NCBI RefSeq assembly: GCF_023343835.1
Contig: NC_064466.1
Span: 496,001-560,000 of the forward strand
Source: Lagopus muta
Lineage: Eukaryota; Chordata; Aves; Galliformes; Phasianidae
Direction of reading: 5' to 3'
DNA: 64,000 bases
Shown: positions 54,401-64,000 of the stretch, one piece after another
How the letters are laid out: every line of letters begins with the position of its first letter
Position numbering within the stretch: position 1 is the first letter of the stretch
Notes under the pieces: generated by a model
What the model was told of the DNA's origin: nothing
Seen by the model: the letters and a program-made list of their open reading frames with translations, nothing else
Database searches by the model: none
Program-made: the position numbers and the translations under genes

Positions 54401-55106
54401 TCCCTCACCTCCAGACCCCCAGCACCCCAATAACCCCCCAGCCCTCCAATAACCCCCCATCCTCCCTCCCACACAAACACCCCAATATTTCCCCCCTCCC
54501 CGACTCCCCCAGCACCCCATCAACCACCAAACACCCCAATATCTCCTCATCTCCATTCCCACCCCACCCAGCCCCCCCAATATCTCCCCCATTCCTATTC
54601 CCAGACTCTCTGGCACCCCAATATCTCCCCCCACCCCCACCCCAGACTACCCCAGCACCCCAACAAGGCCCAGCACCCCGGTGCTCCCCCTCCCCCCACT
54701 CCAGCGCACCCCCGGCACCTCAACATCTCCCCCATCCCCACTCCCAGCCCCCCGATGACCCCCCCTATTTCCCCCACCCCATATCTCAGGCCCCACCTCC
54801 CCGGGCGGGATGCGGAACGCCTCGGCGATCTTCCCGTACAGCTCCCTCACGTTGCTGAATCCCTCAATGCGGCCCGTGGGGCTGCCGTGCGCCAACTGCG
54901 TGTGAAACACCACCGGGGCCGGAGCGCGGCGGGCGGCGGGGGCAACCCGGGGGGCTGCGGGCCGGCGGGGGGGGCACCGCCCCGCACCCCCGTGATCTCC
55001 CCCCGACTCCTCCGTCCCCCCCCGCCGTTCCCCCCCGGCCCCCCGCCGCCTCCTCGTTCTCCACCAGCGGTGCGGCCTTCTTGCGCCTGCCCAGGCCCAG
55101 CGGCAT
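51315..55106 (-). CDS. GIPC1: GIPC1, PDZ-domain adaptor (6 coding exons, several frame breaks)
   Basis: Exons in coding order: 54797-55106, 53696-53882, 53078-53257, 52284-52393, 52105-52188 and about 51315-51467. The start [20 protein letters not shown] is the family's. Exon 1 ends [20 protein letters not shown] and [13 protein letters not shown] (GH1 region). Exon 2 gives [19 protein letters not shown] and the PDZ binding-loop segment [17 protein letters not shown]. Exon 3 gives [16 protein letters not shown] and ELPRGRTF. Exons 4-6 give [19 protein letters not shown] and [20 protein letters not shown] (GH2 region). GIPC1 links transmembrane cargo such as neuropilin-1 to myosin VI in endosomal traffic. 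Single-base indels in C/G runs interrupt exons 1, 2, 3, 5 and probably 6. Confidence 0.93.
52440..53025. repeat. CCCAATCCCAATCTCAACC degenerate array, GIPC1 intron 3
   Basis: Short units of 6-12 bases (CCCAAT, CTCAAC, CCATCC) fill the intron on the plus strand. The part from 52716 to about 53020 is nearly duplicated at 55627-55980. Confidence 0.9.
53696..53882 (-). CDS. GIPC1: GIPC1 coding exon 2 (first half of PDZ; frame break)
   Basis: After KLLGG an extra G in the run at about 53828-53834 shifts the frame. Reading on in the next frame gives [20 protein letters not shown] and the PDZ carboxylate-binding-loop motif ALGL, then GAGYAFIK at the GTGGAG donor. Confidence 0.88.
53890..54795. repeat. 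C-rich CCCCAGCACCCCAATATCTCC array, GIPC1 intron 1
   Basis: Loose units containing 'CACCCCAATA(T/A)(C/T)(T/C)CCCC' recur about every 30-60 bases through the intron. No coding signal. Confidence 0.75.
54797..55106 (-). CDS. GIPC1: GIPC1 coding exon 1 (start codon; frame break)
   Basis: The ATG at 55104-55106 begins [11 protein letters not shown] Gly/Pro-rich linker follows. Near 54918 an indel in a C run shifts the frame, after which [20 protein letters not shown] is read to the donor. Confidence 0.9.
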
Positions 55107-55229
55107 GGGGGAGGCCGGGGAGCCCCGGAAGGCGCCCCTCACCCCCTCAGTCCGCCCCGCCGGCGTCCCCCCCCGCGCCCGCTCCCCCGCGGTGTCGGTT
55201 CGTTCCGGGGTTTTTGGGACCCCCCCGGC

Positions 55230-55480
55230 TTGATTTCTCGGTGCCGGCGCCGCTGAGCACTGCACTCCAGCCGGGCGCTGCCGGGGTATGGAACGCCGGA
55301 AAGGGCGGGGCTCGCCTACGCGTCCGCCCAATCAGCGGCGCCGCCCTGTCCTCGTAGCCAATGGGACGTGGCGAGAGGGCGGAAGTAAAGGAGAATGTCT
55401 TCTTAACCAATAGGTGGCGGCGGGAAGGGGGAAGTGAGGGCGGAAGTGAGGGCGGAAGTGAGGGCGGAAGTGAGGGCAGC
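55230..55480 (-). promoter_or_regulatory. GIPC1: GIPC1 promoter region with CCAAT boxes and GGAAG repeats
   Basis: CCAAT occurs on the plus strand at 55328, 55358 and 55407 in CpG-rich DNA upstream of the GIPC1 start. Four exact copies of GGAAGTGAGGGC lie at 55430-55477. GGAAG is the core of ETS-factor sites. No TATA box. Confidence 0.65.
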
Positions 55481-55626
55481 TCGGCCCTCCTGGAGCGTTT
55501 CCGCCCTCCGTGCTGCGCTGGGCGCTGCGTGATGGGGTCACGGGAGCGCAGGGAGGCGGCGGAAGGGGAGCAGGGAGAGGCTGGCGCTCCTGGGTTCCCC
55601 GTGGCCCAATCCTGATCTCAGCGCCA

Positions 55627-55980
55627 CCCCAACCCCCATCCCAATCTCAGTCCAACTCCACGCCTCATCCTCATCCCAGTCCCAATTCCCATCTGACTGC
55701 ATCCTAATCCCAATCCCCACCCCAATCCCGTGCCCCATCCTCATCCCCATCCCAATCTCAACCTCAATCCCACCCAACTCCAATCCAGTCCCAGTCCCCA
55801 TCTCAACTCATCCCAATCCCATTCCCAACCCCACACCCCATTCTCATCTCAATCCAATTTCATCCCAATCTCAACTTCACTTCCACCCAACTCCCAATCC
55901 CCACCTCCATCCCCCATCCTCATCCCAATCTCAATCCAATCCCAATCCCCCTCTCAATCCCATCCTAAACCCAACCCCTG
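55627..55980. repeat. GIPC1: Near-copy of a GIPC1 intron 3 segment
   Basis: For about 160 bases (55630-55788) the sequence is essentially identical to 52718-52874. After that the two differ by small indels to about 55980. It starts abruptly and ends about 160 bases before the N run. Confidence 0.9.
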
Positions 55981-56138
55981 CATGGAGCTCTGAGGGCCAG
56001 CAGTGCCGTTATCGAAGGTGCCGTTATCAAATCCCCCTTGCAGTTGATGCCCTCCTCCAGCTGCTTCTGGGTCCCAGAGGAACACAGCAGGCGATGGGGG
56101 CAGACCTTCCCCTTCCCCAGACCCCCAGCGTGGGTGGA

Positions 56139-56638
56139 NNNNNNNNNNNNNNNNNNNNNNNNNNNNNNNNNNNNNNNNNNNNNNNNNNNNNNNNNNNNNN
56201 NNNNNNNNNNNNNNNNNNNNNNNNNNNNNNNNNNNNNNNNNNNNNNNNNNNNNNNNNNNNNNNNNNNNNNNNNNNNNNNNNNNNNNNNNNNNNNNNNNNN
56301 NNNNNNNNNNNNNNNNNNNNNNNNNNNNNNNNNNNNNNNNNNNNNNNNNNNNNNNNNNNNNNNNNNNNNNNNNNNNNNNNNNNNNNNNNNNNNNNNNNNN
56401 NNNNNNNNNNNNNNNNNNNNNNNNNNNNNNNNNNNNNNNNNNNNNNNNNNNNNNNNNNNNNNNNNNNNNNNNNNNNNNNNNNNNNNNNNNNNNNNNNNNN
56501 NNNNNNNNNNNNNNNNNNNNNNNNNNNNNNNNNNNNNNNNNNNNNNNNNNNNNNNNNNNNNNNNNNNNNNNNNNNNNNNNNNNNNNNNNNNNNNNNNNNN
56601 NNNNNNNNNNNNNNNNNNNNNNNNNNNNNNNNNNNNNN
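56139..56638. other. Assembly gap of 500 N
   Basis: Exactly 500 undetermined bases, a size commonly used as a placeholder. Real content and length are unknown. Open frames across it are meaningless. Confidence 0.99.
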
Positions 56639-57120
56639 TTGCCCTGGGGGCAGCAGCCACAGCCCCTGTCCCATCTGCACAGTGACCCTGAGCCATCCCT
56701 AGGGCACCTCGAGACCCTCCTCCTCGGCACAGCCCCACAAAGCGTGAGGGAAGCTGTGGGGTGGCAATGGGCCCCCTGGAACGGGGCAGGGATGGTGCCC
56801 TCATCCCATCCATCTGCAGATCTCGGGGCTCCAGAGATCCCCAGGGTCCCTCAGTGTCCCCTGTTCCCAGTGCCACCCTTATTTCACAGTCTTCTTCCTT
56901 ATGTGCAATCTAAAGACTCCTTATGTCCTTCCTGATGTCCAGTCTAAACGTGAAGAGGAAAGATTGTGAGGGGGTTTCCCCAGTGAGAAGTACAGTTTCA
57001 GAAAGGGGCACGTGCGGAGAACCCAGAGGGAAAGCAAGGCAAACCTCACAATGACTGCCACAAAACCAGTGCTACAAAGAGGGAATTCACTGCCAGAAAT
57101 AGCTGACAGTCCAGTGATAA
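56639..57120. other. Sequence after the gap, no gene recognised
   Basis: Ordinary-composition sequence without visible exon families or repeats. Confidence 0.5.
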
Positions 57121-57685
57121 AGGACTCCCTTCCCTTCCCTTCCCCTTCCCTCCCCCCCTCCCCCTCCTTCCCTCCCCCCCTCCCCCTCCTCCTTCCTTCC
57201 TTCCTTCCTTCCCTTCCTTCCTTCCTTCCTTCCTTCCTTCCTTCCTTCCTTCCTTCCTTCCTTCCTTCCTTCCTTCCTTCCTTCCTTCCTTCCTTCCTTC
57301 CTTCCTTCCTTCCTTCCTTCCTTCCTTCCTTCCTTCCTCCCTCCCTCCCTCCCTCCCTCCCTTCCTCCCTCCCTCCCCCTCTTTCCTCCCTCCCTCCCCC
57401 TCTTTCCTCCCTCCCTCCCCCCCTTCCCTCCCTTCCTCCCTTCCTCCCTTCCCTCCCTCCCTTCCCCCATTCCCTCCCTCCCTCCCTCCCTCCCTCCTTC
57501 CTTCCTTCCTTCCTTCCTTCCTTCCTTCCTTCCTTCCTTCCTTCCTTCCTTCCTTCCTTCCTTCCTTCCTTCCTTCCTTCCTTCCTTCCTTCCTTCCTTC
57601 CTTCCTACTTTCCCTTCCTCCCTCCCTCCCTCCCTTCCTCCCTTCCTCCCTCCCCCCCTTCCCTCCCTCCCTTCCTTTTCCAGCC
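57120..57685. repeat. (TTCC)n/(CCCT)n polypyrimidine microsatellite
   Basis: About 560 bases contain two long pure (TTCC)n blocks (about 57193-57340 and 57497-57607) separated by CCCT-rich stretches. Confidence 0.97.
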
Positions 57686-57976
57686 GACTGATGGCTGCTT
57701 TCTTTGTGGCCACAACTCCTGAGGAGCCGCTGAGAGCTGGGAGGAAACAGGGGAATGTTGCACCCCCTGCGGGATCCCCGAAAATCAGTGACGCAGGGCA
57801 GGTGCTGGGAGGAGCTGCAGGGTGCAATGCTGGCAGCCGAGCTCCGCTTCTGGCAGCACGATGGGCTGCGCCTCTGAGAAGGCGACTGCAATCACAGTGA
57901 GCAGTGGCAGCAGGCACATCAGGTTTGCATCCCATCTCTCTCCACTTTCAGATTCTCGATCCGGCCCACAGAGCCA

Positions 57977-59800
57977 AAATCACAGAATCACAAGGTTGGA
58001 AACGACCTGCAAGATCATCCAGTCCAACCCCCCTCCCATTGCTATCAGTACCACAAGCACTAACCCACATCTCGTAGCTCCTCATCCAGGTGCCTCTTGA
58101 ACGCTGCCAGGGACGGCGACTCCACCACCTCCCTGGGCAGCCATTGCAGTGCCTGACCACCCTCTGAGAGAAAAGTTTCTGCTAATATCCAACCTAAACC
58201 TCCTCTGGTACAACTTGGGGTTGTACCTCCTCAGGCCTGGGAGAAGAGGCCAGACCCTTTTGCACCACAGCCTCCCTTCAGGAAGTTGTAGAGTGCTATG
58301 AGGCCTCCCCTGAGCTCCTCTTCTGCAGACTGAACAATCCCAGCTCCCTCAGCCACTGTTCATAAGACTTGTGCTCCAGACCCCTCACCATTTCATTGCC
58401 CTTCTCTGCACACGTTCCAGGGCCTCCATGTCTTTCTTGCAGTGAGGGGCACAAAACTGAACACAGCACTCGAGGTGCGGCCTCACCAGTGCTGAGTACA
58501 GGGGATGCTCACCTCCCTGCTCCTGCTGGCCACACCATTTCTAATGCAAGGCCAGGATGCCGCTGGCCCTCTTGGCCACCTGGGCACACTGTGGGCTCAT
58601 GTTCAGCCGAGCACCAACCAACACCCCCAGGTCCCTTTCCTCTTCACAGTCATCCAACCACTCATCCCCAAGCCTGTAAACGCTGCATGGGGTTGTTGTG
58701 CCCAAATGCAGGACCCGGCACTCGGCCTTGTTGAACCTCATCCCATTCACCTCGGCCCAGCGATCCAGCTTATCTAGATCCCTCTGCAGGGCCTCCCTGC
58801 CCCTCAGGCAGATCCACACCACCTCCCAACTTGGTGTCATCTGCAAACTTACTCAGGGTGCACTCAATGCCTTCATCTAAGTCGTCAATGAAGATACTAA
58901 ACAGGATGGGCCCAGCACCAACCCCTGGGGGACACCACTTGAAACAGGTCTCCAGCTAGACTTCACTCCATTGACACCACCCGTTGAGCACGGCCCTGCA
59001 GCCAGTTCCTTATCCAGCGGAGGGTAAAACTGTCCAAGCCACGGGCAGCCAGTTTCTGCAGCAGGATACTGTGAGAGACCATGTCAAAGGCTTTGCTGAA
59101 GTCTAGGTAGACAACATCAAACTGCCTTTCCCTCATCTACCAGTCTGGTCACCCAGTCGTAGAAGGAGATGAGGTTGGTCAAACACGACCTGCCTTTCAT
59201 GAACCCATGCTGGCTGGCCCCTGATCCCATGGACGTTGCACACAAGCCGTGTGATCTCTCCCAGGATGATTTGCTCCATGACCTTCCCTGGCACTGATGT
59301 CAGGCTGACAGGCCTGTAGTTCCCCGGATCCTCCTTACGGCCCTTCTTGTAGATGGAGTCACATCAGCAAGCCTCCAATCCTCTGGAACCTCTCAGTCAA
59401 CCAGGAGCGCTGGTAGAGCCGAGAGCGGCTCAGCAATCGCCCCTGCCAACTCCCTCAGCACCCTAGGATGAAGCCCATCCGGTCCCATGGACTTGTGCCC
59501 TGTCCAGATGGAGGAGGAGCTCCCTAACGGCCTCCACCTCCATCTCCAGGGAGACATGCTGCATGTCAGCCCAGATATCCAGATCAGGGCACAAAGTGCC
59601 CTGAAGATAGATGGTCTGACTATTAAAGGCAGATGTAAAGAAGGCGTTGAGGACCTCAGCCTTCTCCTTGTCATCTGTGGTCACATCCCCCACCGCATCA
59701 ATTAAAGGATAGAGACTATCCTTGTTTTTTCTCTTGCCATTGATATATTTGTAAAAGGATTTCTTATTCTCCTTTACTGCAGTGGCCAATCTAAAAGAAA
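57977..59800 (-). mobile_element. CR1 LINE, about 1.8 kb, 5'-truncated
   Basis: In reverse it runs from the CR1 3' end ('ACAGAATCACAAGGTTGGAA' at 57985) back through the reverse transcriptase region to the segment before it. That segment reads KENKKSFYKYINGKRKNKDS and KAEVLNAFFTSAF in one open stretch (59463-59789). Frames are broken elsewhere, so it is inactive. It is the longest CR1 copy here and serves to align the interrupted one at 17-18.6 kb. Confidence 0.93.
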
Positions 59801-60170
59801 AGGAAGAAAATGTGCTAGTAGTTCTTGCTCGGTTCCTATTGCAGAGCGAATGGTTGCCTGCTGGTCAGAGCAGGATGGTGCCTGCTGTCCTGCTGAACCT
59901 TACGCAGGAGCGCTGGTGCTTTTGCATCATTTGCAAATCATTTGCAAAATCATTTTGCACTCCCACCCTTGTCCCCTGCCCTGTAGGGCACCCACAGCCT
60001 CTGGGCACCCTGGGCCAGGGCCTCGCTGCCTTTGGGAGAGGAATTCCCTCTGCACATCTACCTCAATTTGCACTCTTTGAGTTTAAAGCCATTCCCACTC
60101 GTATGATCGCCGTCTGCCAAGTGGCACACGAGGCCTGGCAGCGGGTCGGGTAATGACACAGCAGCACGTG
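59801..60170 (-). mobile_element. Possible further CR1 fragment
   Basis: 'GGGCCAGGGCCTCGCTGCCT' and 'GAGTTTAAAGCCATTCCCAC' resemble phrases of reversed CR1 3' regions, but the similarity is weaker than elsewhere. Confidence 0.4.
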
Positions 60171-60191
60171 GACAGCTGTGGTGTTATGTTG

Positions 60192-60197
60192 TTTATT
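60192..60197 (-). terminator. AATAAA polyadenylation signal downstream of the unknown gene
   Basis: Canonical hexamer on the minus strand, beyond the 150-bp array. It is the nearest good signal after the stop at 61464, so the array may be 3' UTR or hold further exons. Confidence 0.5.
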
Positions 60198-60249
60198 GGT
60201 AATCTCAGGTACATGACAGCAGCGGTTCTGCAGATGTCCGACGGTGTCC

Positions 60250-61460
60250 CAAACCCGCATGCTGGGGGTGCTCTCACCTCCCGATGGAGAGTGGAGGGGA
60301 GCGGAAGGGCAGACGTAGTGCTGGGGGGTGCTGGGGGCTGCTGGCCCAGGTCTGTTTCCCCCTGGCAGTGGTCTTCCACTTATCTAATGAAGCCCCTGAG
60401 CTGACGCCCCGGGGGGGCCACTCCCACCGCCTGAAAGATGCTTGAGGGGAGGGAGAGGATGGTGCTCGGGGCGGCTGTGGGCTGCTGAACTGCTCACGCT
60501 TCCCCCAGGCCGCAGTTGTCGGTCTGCTGGATAATTCCCCCAGGCCAAGACCCTGGGGGGGCTGCTCCCACCTCCCTAAAGGATGGTGGAGAGGAGGGGG
60601 AGGGCAGCGGGGAGGCCTGGGGGGGCCACCTCCCGTCCTCTGAAGGATCGTGGAGGGGAACGGGAGGCTGGTGACGGCGCCCGGGGAGGCTGGGGGCTGC
60701 TGGGCCGGTCCTGCTTCCCCCTGGCAGCGGCTGTCCCTGTCGGAGAGTTTCCCCGAGTCGGCACTCTGCGCGGATCGCTTCCATTCCCTGACAGGTGATG
60801 GAGGGAACGGGGATGGCAGAGGCGGCGCTGGGGGGGGGCTGGGGGCTGCCAGGCCTGGTCTGTTTCCCCCTGGCACTGGTTTTCCAGGGGTGTGATGATG
60901 CCCCCGAGCTGAGAGCCGGGGGGCGCTGCTCCCCACCTCCTAAAGGATGATGGAGAGGAGGAGGGGGGGCAGAGGTGGTGCCGGGGGGGGCTGGGGGATG
61001 CCGGGTCTCTCAGGCTCCCCCGAGGCAGCGGTTATCCAGTGCTGGATGATGCCCGCGAGCCGACATGCTGAGGAGACCGCTCCTGTTCCCTGAAGGATGG
61101 TGGTGGGGGACAGGGGGGCGGGCGTTGATGCCCGCTGAGGCGGGGGCTGCTGGGCCTGTCGCTCAGCTGCTGGGGAGCAATTGGTTCAGTGCTGGCCGAT
61201 GACCGCAAGCCTCCACCCCCAGATGGTTCCTTCTGTCCCTTGATGGATGGGTGGAGGAGGACGAGGGGGCGGTGTTGATGCCCGCTGGGGCCCGGGGCTG
61301 CTGGGCCTGTTTCTTATCTGCTGGGGAGCAATCGGTTTGGTGCTGGCCGATGACCGCAAGCCTCCACCCCCGGCTGGTTCCTTCCGTCCCTTGAAGGATG
61401 GTGGAGGAGGACGAGGGGGCGGTGTTGATGCCTGCTGGGGCCGGGGGCTGCTGGGCCTGT
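60250..61460. repeat. Array of about 150-bp units downstream of the unknown gene
   Basis: An anchor reading CTGAAGGATGGTGGAGG or close variants lies near 60432, 60576, 60640, 60789, 60940, 61091, 61239 and 61390. Spacing is 144-151 bases with one short step of 64. Most units also share 'GGGGGCTGCTGGGCC' and a following stretch ('TCTGTTTCCCCCTGGCA' or 'CAGCTGCTGGGGAGCAAT'). On the minus strand, the direction of the gene above, most units hold a pyrimidine stretch then AG. Confidence 0.85.
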
Positions 61461-61463
61461 CAC

Positions 61464-63800
61464 TCATCCCCCGCAATGCAGAGCCCGGGCTGGGGGGCCG
61501 CGGGGGCCGAGGCGGGGGTAGCTGAGCCCGGCGGCTGTCCAGCCTGGCAGGGGGCCGCTCTGCTGGTGCCCTGCAGCTGGTGGGCAGGTTGTTCCCGCCA
61601 CAGATGGTTGGTGGTTTGTCTGTCTGTCGGGCCACTCGAGGTCAGCAGACTCCTCCTCTGACGGCGAGCTGTAGCTGCTGCTATCGTCCCGCGCTCCGTC
61701 AGCTGCAGCGAGGCGCCTGCGGAGAGAGGAACGTGCTGAGGGCGCAGCAGAGCCCCTGCTCTCCTTCCTCATGGCAAGAGCCGCCCTCGGCTCTCAGCCC
61801 ATCTCAGGGCCCAGCACTAAGAACGGGCTGCAGGAATGGCCGCGCCACTCCAACGTCTGACAGCACAGATCTCAGACCATGTTAGCCAACGGCTGACCCG
61901 CCTCTCTGTGCTGCTTGAACTACAAATGCCTCCTGGCTCACGGCAGCCCTGCAGTAAAAGAGTTGGGTGGGACGGGGGGTGGGGGGTGAACAACAACTCA
62001 CTGCTTCCTCTTCCTGCACCACCAGAAAAGAACGCAGCACAGAATCATCGTTAGCAACAGGGAAACCGGCACAGATGCGGCAAGTTCCAGGTACAACTTC
62101 TGTGCATCTTTAACTTGCTCGGCGTTTGCACGTCCTTCCTCATCCCACACCTGCAGGAATAAAGTGGTCGTCGCTGTGTCTCGTGCCATACCGGCAATCT
62201 CGCAGCAGCTCTGACACGGCCACAAAATGCTCTTCTCATTTTGCTGGCCTCCTGGAACAAGTGAAAATCCTCAGGCTGCAATGCTTTCCCTGATTCCAGG
62301 GGAAGCTAAGGGAGTTCCCAAAGGCGCTGCACATCAACGCACTCTGGAGCCTCTGTTCTGCCTCTCAGCTTTGTTTACACTCTGGCTCTGTCACCGTCCA
62401 AATGTTCCTGGGCCATGGATTTGCTCCTTCTTCTCCATCACGCTCTAAGATTTCTTTTGCACTCGCCCACCCTTGCCTCGTGAGGCTGGGCAGTGCTGCT
62501 GCAGGCACACCGTGACCGCTTGGGGCACGTTGTCTGACCTAAAGAAGACTGCTTAGAGCAGAAGGAGAGCGTGTGGATCTCTTTAACCAACTGTGCTATG
62601 AGTGACATGGACAAGAACAAGCCCTGAGCTCCCCCCTCCCACTGGGAACCCACTCGGAGGCAGAGTCAGGCCCTCCCTACAGGCACCTGAACCTGCCTCT
62701 CCCTTTTTGCCTTTCCCCCGGCGTGGGCACAACTTGCAGGCTCCGACTTTTCTCCCCTTTATGAACTCCTGCCTGATTGTTGCTCACCTGGATTCTTCAG
62801 AAAAAAACCACGGATCCAGTTGTACTGGGCTTCCTGGGGCTCTAACAGCACTGTGAAGAATGAGAGAAAGGCAAAGTCTCAGCGTGGTGCAGGCAAAGAG
62901 GAGGCAGGACGGGGAGGCTCCCTCTAGGGAGTCAGTGCGTCCCTCTGGAGCTCAGTTTGCAGGAGGGATCCCGCTGCGGGCTGCTGGTGTGCCAGGCGCC
63001 TCAAGGGAGGCACAGCAAGCTCTGGAATGCAGGGACTGTGGGAGGGAGGTACGTCGGAGAGTCCTATTTCCTCTCCTCATCTGCTGAATGTGGTTCCCCT
63101 GGCCACAGTTCCTAAATCCCTGGGAACTGGGGGTGATGGGAGGGGAGCAACCTCTGACCATGGCCACGGAGCTCCAGGGAGGGGCTTTACCTGGAGCGCC
63201 AGTCGTGTGCTTGGCCTCTGTTTCTCCCGGAGGGACGTGCGCTGTGCGACGGCTGCCTGCCTGAAATGCATCCCTGTGCCCAGGTTCTCCGTCTGCCTCT
63301 TTAGAAAGGAAGTAAGAGAGTGGGGCTGTAAGTAACTGCTTCTCATCAGGAAGATGGTATCTGCAGGAGGCACCAGTTCTCTAGACACATCAGTAGAGTT
63401 TAGGAACAAAGCCTGGGCTTTTTGTGGTGCACCCCATTCCTGCTCCAAACTGCGTGCCATTCTGTGAGACAAACTCAAGTGCTGCACACTTCCCAGTTTG
63501 CGAGCACAGACAGCAAGACCTGTCCTGCTGGGGAGACAGCAGGTTGCAGGCAGGCTTCTTGTGCGATTCTGGCAAGTTGCAAGATGATGCACCAGCCAGT
63601 TCAGATCAGAGGGCTCTGATCCATCCTGTCCTGCTGGGCACGTTACAGTTTCTCCATGTATCTATCTAGAAACTCAGCTTCCCCAGTCTTTCAGTGAACA
63701 GACAGAGACACCCACCGTGTGCTGCCTTCTCCTTCATGATTTCTTCAGGATATGGGAGAGCCTCTGAGAATATTTTCCAGTTCTCGATGTCTCTTTCCAT
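61464..63800 (-). CDS. Unrecognised five-exon gene, predicted 252-residue single-pass membrane protein
   Basis: Exons in coding order: 63716-63800, 63191-63298, 62788-62850, 62002-62251 and 61464-61716, total 759 nt with all borders GT-AG, phases 1,1,1,2 consistent and no internal stop. It starts MERDIENWKIFSEALPYPEE with no signal peptide. Exon 3 encodes EPQEAQYNWIRGFFLKNP. Exon 4 has a Cys cluster (PCQSCCEIAG, residues 97-106), a charged helix-like stretch (DEEGRANAEQVKDAQKLYLE) and one membrane segment (about 143-164, SVPVSLLLTMILCCVLFWWC) stopped by RKRK. Exon 5 gives an acidic Ser-rich patch (DDSSSYSSPSEEE) and a Pro/Gly-rich end. By the positive-inside rule the C terminus would be cytosolic. 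I do not know the family. The membrane segment followed by an acidic Ser patch faintly recalls avian ITPRIPL1-like proteins, but no catalytic-like domain follows. An upstream 5' UTR exon outside or near the window edge is likely. Confidence 0.6.
62002..62251 (-). CDS. Membrane-segment exon of the unknown gene
   Basis: The CACTTGTTCCAG acceptor and GTGAGT donor are both strong. The exon has 250 nt, phase 1 to 2, open throughout. It holds the Cys cluster, the charged stretch and the 22-residue hydrophobic segment. A possible internal 41-base intron was considered and fails on phase. Confidence 0.65.
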
Positions 63801-64000
63801 ATCTCAGGACCTGAACACAAAGCACGAAAATACATTGCAGACAAACAAAGGGTTGAACCAAATGGTCTTTTTGGTGAAGTCAATAAAGACAACAGCCACC
63901 CCTGGGACGCCTGTGGGGCTCCAGCACGGCAGGCAGCCAAGGATTTTTGCCCGGCCTTCCCTGCAGCCACTTCTGCACCCAAAGGCTGAGGAGAACTTTC
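63801..64000. other. Window edge upstream of the unknown gene
   Basis: A pyrimidine-rich stretch on the minus strand ends in TTGTGTTCAG at 63811-63820, a good acceptor just before the ATG. Nothing else is recognised. Confidence 0.45.

Noticed and set aside
55954-56876. Open frames of 200-303 codons across the N run
   Set aside because: Most of their length is undetermined bases.
57012-57935. Ser/Pro/Leu and Lys/Glu/Gly repeat frames of 236-282 codons
   Set aside because: They are translations of the (TTCC)n/(CCCT)n microsatellite.
62110-62155. A 41-base intron inside the membrane-segment exon (GTATGG to CTGCAG)
   Set aside because: Removing it puts the following sequence out of frame with an immediate stop, whereas read-through is open.
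62860-63020. Extra exon between exons 2 and 3 of the unknown gene (acceptor at CTGCATTCCAG)
   Set aside because: The frame it would give reaches a stop at CCCTAG before any donor, and skipping it gives a perfect join.
1-64000. tRNA, rRNA or CRISPR-type structures
   Set aside because: No tRNA- or rRNA-like sequence was recognised. The regular repeats are tandem arrays without spacers, in vertebrate introns.

Overview
This is vertebrate nuclear DNA, most likely from a bird and probably a galliform microchromosome. Many CR1 LINE fragments, short introns, CpG-rich promoters and very many intronic minisatellites point that way. The genes correspond to human 19p13.12-p13.13. The assembly is not clean. 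There is a 500-base run of N at 56139-56638, and conserved exons carry many single-base indels in homopolymers, above all beyond about 36 kb.

Layout. From 1 to 3.4 kb there is a CR1 fragment and low-complexity arrays. WIZ (+, 8 coding exons, 3491-14793, polyA signal near 15637) encodes a zinc-finger protein of the G9a/GLP complex. AKAP8L (+, 13 coding exons, 16732-30451) and its paralogue AKAP8 (+, about 15 coding exons, 32585 to about 49600) follow head to tail. They keep matching exon phases, paired zinc fingers and an N-terminal Tyr/Gly-rich region. GIPC1 (-, 6 coding exons, 55106 down to about 51315) converges on AKAP8, with candidate polyA signals about 200 bp apart. A duplicated piece of a GIPC1 intron sits just before the N gap. 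Beyond it lie a TTCC microsatellite, a 1.8 kb CR1 copy and, at 60.2-63.8 kb on the minus strand, an unrecognised five-exon gene for a predicted 252-residue single-pass membrane protein, followed by an eight-unit array of about 150 bp.

Repeats. A large share of the window, mostly intron, is tandem repeat. One recurrent type looks like amplified CR1 3' ends. Others are unrelated arrays with units of 46, 50, 61 and 20 bp. Most long open frames without family resemblance are by-products of these arrays.

Function. From known families, WIZ, AKAP8L and AKAP8 are nuclear chromatin and scaffold proteins, and GIPC1 is a cytosolic PDZ adaptor. The three main promoter regions (AKAP8L, AKAP8, GIPC1) carry clusters of CCAAT boxes, which suggests shared NF-Y-type housekeeping control (inference).
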